A DNA stretch of 38,182 nucleotides, taken from NCBI GenBank assembly GCA_946480055.1, contig CAMLID010000026.1:1-38182 (forward strand), written 5' to 3'. Both the position numbers and the translations under genes were made by a program. This stretch comes from an uncultured Lysobacter sp. (GTDB taxonomy: Bacteria > Pseudomonadota > Gammaproteobacteria > Xanthomonadales > Xanthomonadaceae). The stretch's first letter is position 1; each line of letters opens with the position of its first letter. The notes under the pieces are model-generated. The model was not told where the DNA came from, searched no databases, and saw nothing but the letters and a program-made list of their open reading frames with translations. Positions 8,621-16,213 of this stretch are shown in pieces.

Positions 8621-9874
8621 ATGACCGAAGTTTCGCCTCGCCTCGACGGCGTCGACCTGCATGCCCTGGCCGAACAGGTCGACACTCCCTGCTACGTCTA
8701 TTCCGCCACCGCGATCCGCGAACGCGTGCAGGGCCTGCAAGCGGCGCTGTGGGGCCTGGACGCGCGCATCTGCTACGCGGTCAAGGCCAATTCCAATCTC
8801 GCCGTGCTGCAACTGATGGCCGGGCAGAGTGTCGGCGCGGACATCGTGTCGGTCGGCGAGCTGCGGCGCGCGCTGCGCGCCGGCATCCCGGCCGCGAACA
8901 TCGTGTTCTCGGGCGTGGGCAAGACCGCCGACGAAATCGCAGAAGCGCTGAGAGTGGGGGTCTGGCGTTTCAACGTCGAATCCCACGACGAACTGCAGAC
9001 CTTGCAACGCGTCGCGGCCGGACAGGGCGTGTTCGCGCGAGCCTCGGTCCGGATCAACCCGGACGTGGACGCGGGCACGCACGCCAAGATCTCCACCGGC
9101 AAGTCGGAGAACAAGTTCGGCGTGTCCATCGCCGAAGCCCGGCGCTGGTTCGCCGAGTCCGCGCTGTATCCCGATATCCGTCTCGACGGCCTGCATGCGC
9201 ACATCGGTTCGCAGATCCTGCGTCTGGCGCCGTTCCGCCTGGCCCTGCAGCGCGTGGCCGAATTTGCACACGATCTAGCCGAGCACGGCCATGCCCTGAG
9301 CTGCATCGATGTCGGCGGCGGTCTCGGCGTGCGCTACCGGGAGGACCAGGAGCCGCCGCTGGCCGCGGACGAGTATGCGACGATGCTGCGCGAGACCTTC
9401 GCCGGTTTCTCCGGCACCCTGATCCTGGAGCCGGGCCGCTACCTGGTCGCCGAGGCAGGGCTGCTGCTGACGCGGGCGATCCGGGTCAAGCCGGGCCAGC
9501 AGCGCGACTTCCTGATCGTCGACGCAGCGATGAACGACCTGCAGCGGCCGGCCCTGTACGACGCCTGGCACGACATCCTGCCCTTGCACGGCCGCGGCGC
9601 CGAAGCGGTCGCCTACGACGTGGTCGGCCCGGTCTGCGAAACCGGCGACACCTTCGCGGTGCAACGACGGATGCCGGCCTGCCGGGCAGGCGACCTGATC
9701 GCGATCGCCGGCGCCGGCGCCTATGGCGCGGCGATGGCCTCGACTTACAACTCGCGACCGCTGCCGGCCGAGGTCCTGCTCGACCGCGGCCGCTATGCCG
9801 TGGTGCGACGGCGCCAGGACTTCGATGCGATGATCGCCGACGAACGCCCGGCGCAGGAGTGGCTGACCGCATGA
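8621..9874 (+). CDS. lysA: Diaminopimelate decarboxylase
   Basis: 417 aa from the ATG at 8621 (MTEVSPRLDGVDLHALAEQV), the usual LysA length. Upstream in-frame codons would run into the terminator at 8536-8570 and are rejected. It is a fold-III PLP enzyme: Lys55 in CYAVKANSN is the Schiff-base lysine, HAHIGSQ starts at residue 192, DVGGGLGVRY and LEPGRYLVAEAG are phosphate-binding segments, and Cys339-Glu340 in PVCETGD with the later YGAAMASTYNSRP complete the active site. The reaction is meso-diaminopimelate to L-lysine plus CO2 in the cytoplasm. The gene overlaps the next by ATGA. Its place among murein-peptide genes suggests it consumes mDAP freed from recycled stem peptides. Some Xanthomonadaceae are known to carry a LysA-aspartokinase fusion, so this may be a second copy (inference). 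Confidence 0.93.
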   Translation: MTEVSPRLDGVDLHALAEQVDTPCYVYSATAIRERVQGLQAALWGLDARICYAVKANSNLAVLQLMAGQSVGADIVSVGELRRALRAGIPAANIVFSGVGKTADEIAEALRVGVWRFNVESHDELQTLQRVAAGQGVFARASVRINPDVDAGTHAKISTGKSENKFGVSIAEARRWFAESALYPDIRLDGLHAHIGSQILRLAPFRLALQRVAEFAHDLAEHGHALSCIDVGGGLGVRYREDQEPPLAADEYATMLRETFAGFSGTLILEPGRYLVAEAGLLLTRAIRVKPGQQRDFLIVDAAMNDLQRPALYDAWHDILPLHGRGAEAVAYDVVGPVCETGDTFAVQRRMPACRAGDLIAIAGAGAYGAAMASTYNSRPLPAEVLLDRGRYAVVRRRQDFDAMIADERPAQEWLTA

Positions 9875-11430
9875 AGCATCCCTGGTGGGTTCTGGTCGCG
9901 GCGATCGGTTTCGCGGTTCCCGCATTTGCACAGACGGCGGCGACGTCGCCGCCCGAGCTCGACGCCATCGTCGACGAGGTGGTCGCACGCTACCGCCTGC
10001 CCGGGCTCGCGATCGGCGTGGTCGAGCACGGCGAGGTCGTGTACCGGCGCGGCGTGGGTGAACTGGTCGCCGGCAGCGGCGAGCGGGTCACGCCCGAGAC
10101 CCTGTTCAAGATCGCTTCCAATAGCAAGTCCATGACCACCGCGCTGCTCGCGCGTCTGGTCGATGCCGGCAAGCTGCGTTGGGACGACCCGGTGACCAAG
10201 CACCTGCCGCAGTTCCGCATGTACGACGACTGGGTCACGCGCGAGATGCAGGTGCGCGACCTGCTGATCCACGACAGCGGCCTGCGCGCGGGCGCCGGCG
10301 ATCTGATGCTGTGGCCCGAACCCAACAGCTTCAGCCGCGCCGATGTGATCCACGGCCTGCGCTATCTGAAGCCGGTGCACAGCTTCCGTTCGCGCTACGA
10401 CTACGACAACCTGATGTACATCGTCGCCGGCGAAGTGGCTGCGGCGGCCGGTGGAGCGCCTTACGAGCAACTGCTGCGTCGCGAAGTGTTCGAACCGCTG
10501 GGGCTGAAGCGCTGTCGGATCGGCGAGTGGCGTAGGGACAGCGTCGGCAACGTCGCCCAACCGCATCGGCGCGAAGAGGGACGCAACCTCCCGGTGCGCG
10601 AGGACGGCGCCGTCGTCGCCAACACCACCATGGCCGCGGCCGGCGGCGTGCGCTGCAGCCTGGACGACATGCTGACCTGGGTCCGGACCTGGCTGCGGCC
10701 CGACACTTCCGCCACGCCCTGGCTGTCGGCCGAACAGCGCCGCGCGCTGTGGTCGGCGCAGATGCCGATGCCGGTCTCGCAGCGCCAACGCGACTGGGAC
10801 CGCAGCCGCTACAGCGCCTACGGCTACGGCTGGCGCCTGTCCGATGTCGACGGCAGCTTCAAGGTCTCGCACACCGGCACTTTGATGGGCATGTACTCGG
10901 TGGTGACCATGCTGCCCGAGCACGATGTCGGCTTCGTGGTCCTGATCAACGGCGAAGCGGAGGAAGCGCGCACGGTGCTGAACCAGGTCCTGGTCAAGCG
11001 CTACAGCGCGCCCGCGCAGCGCCGCGATGTCGCCCACTACGCGCAGGCATTGGAACGCGAACGCGCCACGACCCCGACCGCGCAGCGCGCGCCCGACACC
11101 TCGGCACGGCAGCCGGCCGATGCCGAGTCGATGCGCCCCAGGCTGGGCCGTTATCGCGACCCCTGGTTCGGCGAGGTCTCGCTGTGCGCCAAGGACGGCC
11201 GGGTACGTTTCGTGTCGCAGAAGTCGCCGCTGATCACCGGCACCGTGCAGCGCGTCGGCACGCGCTGGCTGGTCGACTGGGACGACCCCAGCGTCGACGC
11301 CGAAGCCTGGCTGGACTTCGGCGCCGCGCCGGATGCGGGAACCATGAAGATGGCCAAGGTCGATCCAGAGGCCGACTTCAGTTACGACTACGAGGACCTG
11401 GCCTTCGTTCGCGTGGGCGGCTGCGATTGA
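9871..11430 (+). CDS. Secreted serine hydrolase of the beta-lactamase/class C PBP fold
   Basis: 519 aa. The ATG at 9871 overlaps the lysA stop (ATGA), indicating translational coupling. The signal peptide is MKHPWWVLVAAIGFAVPAFA. The penicillin-recognising fold shows Ser83-x-x-Lys86 (IASNSKSM), Tyr178-x-Asn180 (DYDNLMY) and His334-Thr335-Gly336 (SHTGTLMG), so all three active-site motifs are present. The last 120 or so residues form a small beta domain (PRLGRYRDPWFGEVSL) like the C-terminal lipocalin-type extension of many of these hydrolases. It is probably a periplasmic peptidase, D-aminopeptidase, DD-carboxypeptidase or esterase; these cannot be separated by eye. Coupling to lysA and proximity to the epimerase and NlpC/P60 genes favour trimming of D-amino-acid-containing peptides. 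Confidence 0.88.
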   Translation: MKHPWWVLVAAIGFAVPAFAQTAATSPPELDAIVDEVVARYRLPGLAIGVVEHGEVVYRRGVGELVAGSGERVTPETLFKIASNSKSMTTALLARLVDAGKLRWDDPVTKHLPQFRMYDDWVTREMQVRDLLIHDSGLRAGAGDLMLWPEPNSFSRADVIHGLRYLKPVHSFRSRYDYDNLMYIVAGEVAAAAGGAPYEQLLRREVFEPLGLKRCRIGEWRRDSVGNVAQPHRREEGRNLPVREDGAVVANTTMAAAGGVRCSLDDMLTWVRTWLRPDTSATPWLSAEQRRALWSAQMPMPVSQRQRDWDRSRYSAYGYGWRLSDVDGSFKVSHTGTLMGMYSVVTMLPEHDVGFVVLINGEAEEARTVLNQVLVKRYSAPAQRRDVAHYAQALERERATTPTAQRAPDTSARQPADAESMRPRLGRYRDPWFGEVSLCAKDGRVRFVSQKSPLITGTVQRVGTRWLVDWDDPSVDAEAWLDFGAAPDAGTMKMAKVDPEADFSYDYEDLAFVRVGGCD

Positions 11431-11614
11431 GCGCCGGGCCTGTCGCGCTGTGACGGCCTTGATTCGACGAGAGTTCTGCAGCGGTGCCGATGCCGGGCGG
11501 TACAGGAATAGAAACAAATCCTATCGTTTGAACATGCCTGTCCTGTGCGTTCGCTATCTTTGCCTTGGCGCACACTTCGGGCCATGACCCACACGACCCA
11601 GGCCCGGCCGCTCC
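11431..11614 (+). promoter_or_regulatory. Intergenic control region of the lyase-symporter operon, containing bipartite element A
   Basis: This 184-bp region has no gene. At 11508-11535 it carries ATAGAAA-N15-GAACAT, related to elements at 15987-16014 and 24895-24922 that have exactly the same 15-bp spacing. A CAAA-N8-TTTG inverted repeat lies inside it (11515-11530). No convincing sigma70 pair was found. The element ends 79 bp before the lyase start. Confidence 0.45.
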
Positions 11615-12463
11615 ATGCGTAGCAAACTGTTCGTGCCCGGGACGCGGCCGGAGTTGTTCGCCAAGGCGCTGGCCGGCGAGGCCGATGCGCTGTCGTTCGA
11701 TCTGGAGGACGCGGTCGCCGCCGAACGCAAGGGCGCCGCGCGTGCCGCGGTCGCCGAGTTCGTCGGTTCCGATGCGGTCGCGAGCAGCACCAAGCTCGCC
11801 ATCGTGCGCGTCAACGCGCCGGACTCGCCCTGGTTCGCCGCCGACCTGGCCGCGGTCGCACGGTCGGGCGTGGACTTGCTCAATCTGCCCAAGATCGAAT
11901 CAGGCGAAGCCTTGCTGGCCGCGGTCGCGCAGATCGAAATCGCCGAGGCCGGCAATGGCGTCGAACGCCCGATCGGCCTGCTGATCAATATCGAAACCCC
12001 GCGCGCGCTCGCCGCCGCGGCCGGCATCGCGGCCGCGCATCCGCGCGTGGCGGGGCTGCAGTTGGGCCTGGGCGATCTGTTCGAGCCTGAAGGCGTGGAA
12101 CGGAGCGACCGAGCCAATGTGCACGCGGCGATGTTCGCCCTGCGCATGGCCGCGGCCCAGGCCGGCGTGTTCGCACTGGACGGCGCGTACGCCGATCTCC
12201 ACGACGATGACGGCTACCGCGCCGAGGCCGCGATGGCGCGGCGGCTGGGGTTCCTCGGCAAGACCTGCGTGCATCCGCGTCAGGTTGCGCTGGCCAACGC
12301 CGTCTTCGCCGCGACCGAGGCCGAGCTGGAAGAGGCACGACGCATCGTCGAGGCCGCGGCGCAGGCGCCGGAGCGGGGTGTGTTCGTGGTAGATGGACGC
12401 ATGGTCGATCTGCCGTTCCTAAAACGCGCGCAGGCGCTGCTCGCCACCGCGGGCCGCCCATGA
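11615..12463 (+). CDS. HpcH/HpaI-family, CitE-like CoA-thioester lyase
   Basis: 282 aa, typical for CitE-like proteins. The start MRSKLFVPGTRPELFAKAL is the family N-terminus. LSFDLEDAV (about 29-37), LLNLPKIES, LINIETPRAL and LGLGDLFEPEG (about 150-160) line the TIM-barrel active site; the IET glutamate and GDLF aspartate are candidate Mg2+ ligands, and KTCVHPRQ near 215 is the usual CoA-site loop. Relatives cleave citramalyl-CoA, malyl-CoA or citryl groups to acetyl-CoA plus an oxoacid. No citrate-lyase alpha or gamma subunits are present, so it is a stand-alone lyase. It overlaps the symporter by ATGA. A class III CoA-transferase in the same cluster could supply its thioester substrate. 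The actual acid is unknown. Confidence 0.87.
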   Translation: MRSKLFVPGTRPELFAKALAGEADALSFDLEDAVAAERKGAARAAVAEFVGSDAVASSTKLAIVRVNAPDSPWFAADLAAVARSGVDLLNLPKIESGEALLAAVAQIEIAEAGNGVERPIGLLINIETPRALAAAAGIAAAHPRVAGLQLGLGDLFEPEGVERSDRANVHAAMFALRMAAAQAGVFALDGAYADLHDDDGYRAEAAMARRLGFLGKTCVHPRQVALANAVFAATEAELEEARRIVEAAAQAPERGVFVVDGRMVDLPFLKRAQALLATAGRP

Positions 12464-14964
12464 ATACGCGTCTGTTGTCTGGTCCTCGAGGCTCCGCGTT
12501 CGCGACCCTGACGTCGTGGCGCGGTCTGTTGTTCCTGTTGCTATTGAGCGTGATCGGGCCGTTGCAGGCCGAAGCCCTGACGCCGATGCATCCGGATCGC
12601 TTGCCGACCCTGACCGGCACCACCTCACTGATCGGCATCGCCCGGATCGATGGTCGCGCGATCGCGATTTCGCCCGACGGCGCCTGGTCGCTGGAAGAGG
12701 GCGGCCAGGCCTGGTCGCCGCTGCGTTGGCCGGCGGATGTCGGCCCGACCCAGATCGTCGCCGTGGTTCAGGACGGTCAGCGCGCCTATCTGCTGCTGAG
12801 CCAGGGCGAGGGTCGCGCGGCGATGCGGATCGTGCAGCTGAGCGTGAACGAGGGCGCGCTCGCTGTGCAACCGCTGCCGTCCCTGCCGGTCGCGCTGCAG
12901 GAACCGCGCGGTGCTCTGTCGGCGGAGGCCTTCTATATCGCCGGCAAGGCAGGCGACGGCACGACCCGTCTGCTGCAACTGCGCTTCGACGACGAGCGCC
13001 CGCATTGGGCGCCGCTGACGGTATGGCCGGGTGGCGCGCCTGCGAGTTCGCTGGTCGCGCAGACCAAGGCGTTGTTCGCGGTGGTGCCGGAAGCCGATGG
13101 CGCCGACCGCATGCTGCGCTGGTCGACCGACCAGGGCTGGACCGAACCGGGCCGCGCTCCGGGCCGCGTCGTCGCCGGCTCGGGCCGCGCGATGGGTCAG
13201 GCGCACATTCTTTATCTGGTGGGCGACGGCGCCGATGCGAGTGCGCCGGCGAAGTTCATGACCTATCAGACCATCACCGCCAGCTGGGCGACGCTGCCCG
13301 GCGCGCAGACCGGCGCCACGATCGCGTCGGCCGCCTGGCCCGACGGCCTGGTCTGGGCCCAACCCGGCGCCGACGGCCGTGGCCTCGCGTTCGTGACAGC
13401 ACAGGTGCAGTCCAGCAAGTTGCGCCTGCACTGGCTGGACTGGGTCGTGATCGTCGTCTACCTGGCCGGCATGATCGGCATCGGCCTGTACTTCTATCTG
13501 CGCGAGAAGCGCAACTCGACCAGCAATTTCTTCGTCGGCGGCCGCACCATTCCGTTCTGGGCCGCCGGCATCAGCCTGTACGCGGCCAACACCAGCTCGA
13601 TCAGCTTCATCGCGATTCCGGCCAAGGCCTTCGAGACCAATTGGCAGTACATGGCCAACAACGTCATCGCGGTGTTCGGCCTGATGTTCGTCGCGGTGTG
13701 GATCGTGCCGCTTCTGCGTCGCCTCGACCTGATGTCGGTGTTCTCCTACCTGGAGACGCGTTTCCATCCCTCGATCCGCATGCTCGCCAGCGCCTTGTGC
13801 GTGTTCGTGCAGATCGGCAGCCGGATGAGCGTGATCCTGTTCCTGCCCGCGCTGGCGATCGCCACCATCACCGGCATCAGCGTGTTCTGGAGCGTGATCC
13901 TGATGGGCGGCTTCACCATCGTCTATACCGCGATGGGCGGCATGAAGGCGGTGATCTGGACCGACTTCGTCCAGGTGATCGTCAAGATGGGCGGCGCGAT
14001 CTTCGCTATCGGTTTCATGATCTGGAGTCTGCGTGGCGGTTTCGGCGAGTTCTGGTCGGCGGCGATGGCCGAGAACAAGATGCACACCTTCGACTTCAGC
14101 TTCGACCTGACCAAGGCCACGGTCTGGGGCTTCATCTTCCTGGTCCTGTTCGAAGTCGTGCTGACCTTCCCCAAGGACCAGGTGCTGATGCAGCGCACCC
14201 TGTCGACCAAGTCCGACCGCGAGGCCGGGCGCTCGATCTGGGCCTTCGCCGCGATCATGATTCCCGGCGGCATCATCTTCTACACCATCGGCACCGCGCT
14301 GTTCGTCTACTACAAGGCCAACCCGGAGCGGATGAACCCGCTGTTACCGATCGATGCGACCTTCCCGATGTTCATCGCCGCCGAACTGCCGGTGGGCGTA
14401 ACCGGCCTGATCATCGCCGGCATCTTCGCCGCGGCCATGGCGACCCTGTCGGGCATCATGAATTCGGTCGCGACCCTGATCTCGGTCGACTTCTACGAGA
14501 AGCTGGCCAAGAACCGCACGCCGAAGAAGAGCGTGTTCTTCGCCGAGATGATGACGGTGGTGGTGGGCCTGGTCGGCATCGGCACCGCGCTGCTGCTGTC
14601 GCGCTTCGACATCCATTCGCTATTCGACGTTTCGATCGAGCTGGCCGGCCTGCTCGGCGGCGGCTTCGCCGGGGCCTACACCCTGGGCATGTTCACCCGT
14701 CGCGCCAATTCGCCGGGCGTGGCGATCGGCATCGGCGCCAGCATCGTGCTGACCCTGGTGATCTGGTCGTTCCATCTGGTCCATCCGTACTTCTACCTGG
14801 CGATATCGATCCTGTTGTGCATCGTGATCGGCTACCTGGCCAGCCTGATGTTCCCGGCACCGACCCGTTCGCTGGAAGGGCTGACGATCTACGGCCGTAA
14901 GCAAGCGGCCGCGGCCGCGGCGGCCGCCGCAGCTGCTGCCGAAGCCGAAGCGTCGCGGCCCTGA
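12460..14964 (+). CDS. Sodium:solute symporter (SSS) with N-terminal periplasmic beta-propeller domain
   Basis: 834 aa. After a signal-like first helix (GLLFLLLLSVIGPLQAEA, about 24-41), residues 42-325 form a hydrophilic repetitive beta domain. Its repeats (SPDGAWSLEEGGQAWSPL, STDQGWTEPGR, TASWATLPGAQ) resemble Kelch/mutarotase-type propeller blades. Residue 328 onward (LDWVVIVVYLAGMIGIGLYF) begins a full SSS/SLC5 transporter of about 13 membrane segments, including FFVGGRTIPFWAAGISLYA and ATLSGIMNSVATLIS. Such propeller-symporter fusions are known and are often linked with sialic acid or other sugars; the propeller may present or mutarotate the substrate in the periplasm. The C-terminus ends in an alanine-rich tail (14904-14945). 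It is cotranscribed with the lyase and is the likely inner-membrane importer of this cluster. The substrate is not known. Confidence 0.88.
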   Translation: MNTRLLSGPRGSAFATLTSWRGLLFLLLLSVIGPLQAEALTPMHPDRLPTLTGTTSLIGIARIDGRAIAISPDGAWSLEEGGQAWSPLRWPADVGPTQIVAVVQDGQRAYLLLSQGEGRAAMRIVQLSVNEGALAVQPLPSLPVALQEPRGALSAEAFYIAGKAGDGTTRLLQLRFDDERPHWAPLTVWPGGAPASSLVAQTKALFAVVPEADGADRMLRWSTDQGWTEPGRAPGRVVAGSGRAMGQAHILYLVGDGADASAPAKFMTYQTITASWATLPGAQTGATIASAAWPDGLVWAQPGADGRGLAFVTAQVQSSKLRLHWLDWVVIVVYLAGMIGIGLYFYLREKRNSTSNFFVGGRTIPFWAAGISLYAANTSSISFIAIPAKAFETNWQYMANNVIAVFGLMFVAVWIVPLLRRLDLMSVFSYLETRFHPSIRMLASALCVFVQIGSRMSVILFLPALAIATITGISVFWSVILMGGFTIVYTAMGGMKAVIWTDFVQVIVKMGGAIFAIGFMIWSLRGGFGEFWSAAMAENKMHTFDFSFDLTKATVWGFIFLVLFEVVLTFPKDQVLMQRTLSTKSDREAGRSIWAFAAIMIPGGIIFYTIGTALFVYYKANPERMNPLLPIDATFPMFIAAELPVGVTGLIIAGIFAAAMATLSGIMNSVATLISVDFYEKLAKNRTPKKSVFFAEMMTVVVGLVGIGTALLLSRFDIHSLFDVSIELAGLLGGGFAGAYTLGMFTRRANSPGVAIGIGASIVLTLVIWSFHLVHPYFYLAISILLCIVIGYLASLMFPAPTRSLEGLTIYGRKQAAAAAAAAAAAAEAEASRP
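14904..14945 (+). repeat. GCN (alanine) codon run at the symporter C-terminus
   Basis: A stretch of GCG, GCC and GCA codons gives about thirteen consecutive alanines just before the stop. It is a simple repeat prone to length variation and probably of little functional importance. Confidence 0.7.
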
Positions 14965-15023
14965 GCGCACTCGCGCCTGCGCGAGCCCTCGTGTAGCCTG
15001 CCGGACAGCACCAGCGAGCCGCC

Positions 15024-15905
15024 GTGGAAACCCAGTTCCTCAACACTTTCGTGACCGTCGTCGACCAGGGCTCCATGGCCGCGGCGGCGCGCGTGCTGGG
15101 CATCACCCCGGCCGCGGTCGCCCAGCAGATCCGGACCCTGGAACGCGAGATCGGCGCCCCGCTGATCGCCCGCGTCGGCCGCACCGTCAGCGTCACCGAG
15201 GAGGGTTCGCGGATCCTGCCGCGTACGCGCGAACTGCTGCGCAGCGTCGCCGACCTGCGCAGCGTGGCCAACGAAAGCGGAGTCTCCGGCGAACTGCGCC
15301 TGGGCGCCTGTCCGACCGCGCTGGCCGGCATGCTGCCCGACGTGCTCGCGCGCATGGTCGAGACCTTTCCGCAGATCAACGTGTTCATCAAGCCGGGCTA
15401 TTCGGCGGATCTCTACCACGCGGTGGAAAAGGGCGATCTCGACGCCGCGGTGGTGCTGCAGGCGCCGTTCCCGCTGCCCAAGACCTGCGAATGGCAGCTG
15501 CTGCGCGAGGAGCCGCTGATCGTGCTGGCGCCGCAGAGCATGGCCGAGCGCGACCCGCACGAACTGCTCGCGACTCAGCCGCTAATCCGCTACGACCGCC
15601 ATCAATGGGGCGGGCGTCAGGCGGACGAGTACCTGCGCGCGGCCAATATCGTTCCGCGCGAGCGCTTCGAGCTCAATGCGCTCAACGCGATCGCGGTGAT
15701 GGTCGATCGCGGCCTGGGCGTGTCGCTGGTCCCGGACTGGGCCAAGCCCTGGCCGGAAGGGCTCAAGCTGGCGCGCATCCCCCTGCCCGACGCTTCGGCC
15801 ACGCGCCGCATCGGCATCGTATGGTCGCGCTCGAGCGTGCGGGTGCGGCTGGTGACGGTGTTCCTGCAGGAAAGCCGCAAGGCGATGCAGGCGCAGAAGG
15901 GCTGA
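15024..15905 (+). CDS. LysR-family transcriptional regulator
   Basis: 293 aa from the GTG at 15024, a typical LysR length. The N-terminal helix-turn-helix spans about residues 3-60 (FLNTFVTVVDQGSMAAAARV, ITPAAVAQQIRTLEREIGAP, LIARVGRTVSVTEEG), and the effector-binding domain follows (LRLGACPTALAGMLPDVL onward). It lies 59 bp after the symporter in the same direction and 308 bp before the second TonB receptor. The short gap holds a CTCGCG/CGCGAG hairpin (14970-14985) without a T-run, so readthrough from the lyase operon is possible. It is the only complete regulator in the catabolic cluster and is the likely controller of the lyase, receptor and CoA-transferase promoters (inference). Its inducer may be an organic acid. 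Confidence 0.93.
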   Translation: METQFLNTFVTVVDQGSMAAAARVLGITPAAVAQQIRTLEREIGAPLIARVGRTVSVTEEGSRILPRTRELLRSVADLRSVANESGVSGELRLGACPTALAGMLPDVLARMVETFPQINVFIKPGYSADLYHAVEKGDLDAAVVLQAPFPLPKTCEWQLLREEPLIVLAPQSMAERDPHELLATQPLIRYDRHQWGGRQADEYLRAANIVPRERFELNALNAIAVMVDRGLGVSLVPDWAKPWPEGLKLARIPLPDASATRRIGIVWSRSSVRVRLVTVFLQESRKAMQAQKG

Positions 15906-16213
15906 TCTCCGCGCATGCGTTCGTGCGTGTCGCGCGGAATGCGTTCTGCGTGTAAATGTTGCGATGCGACATTTTTCCTGCGCACTCAAGCAACAAAACC
16001 TAGTCTCTGAACATAGCCCGCAGCGGTTCTATGCCCGCGGCCGAGCGCATACGCTCGCTTGCACTACAACGGACTGCCGGGACGTCGGGGGGCGTCGCCA
16101 GAGCGAAGCGCGACCAGCGCGGTTCCAACGCACTACCGATCACGCAGCATCGATCACGGACAACGCCGCGACGGCGCGATCCGTCGCCATCCGAACCCAT
16201 TACGAGACACGAC
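15906..16213 (+). promoter_or_regulatory. Upstream control region of the second TonB receptor: direct repeats, 21-bp dyad and bipartite element B
   Basis: This 308-bp region lacks a gene. It has an imperfect direct repeat (ATGCGTTCGTGCGTG at 15915-15929; ATGCGTTCTGCGTG at 15939-15952). Next is a 21-bp dyad AAATGTTGC-GAT-GCGACATTT (15954-15974) with one mismatched pair, then CAAGCAA-N15-GAACATA (15987-16015). A hairpin CGAGCG-CATA-CGCTCG lies at 16042-16057. The ordered cluster of sites implies elaborate regulation and a leader of up to about 200 nt. No sigma70 pair is convincing. Confidence 0.5.
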
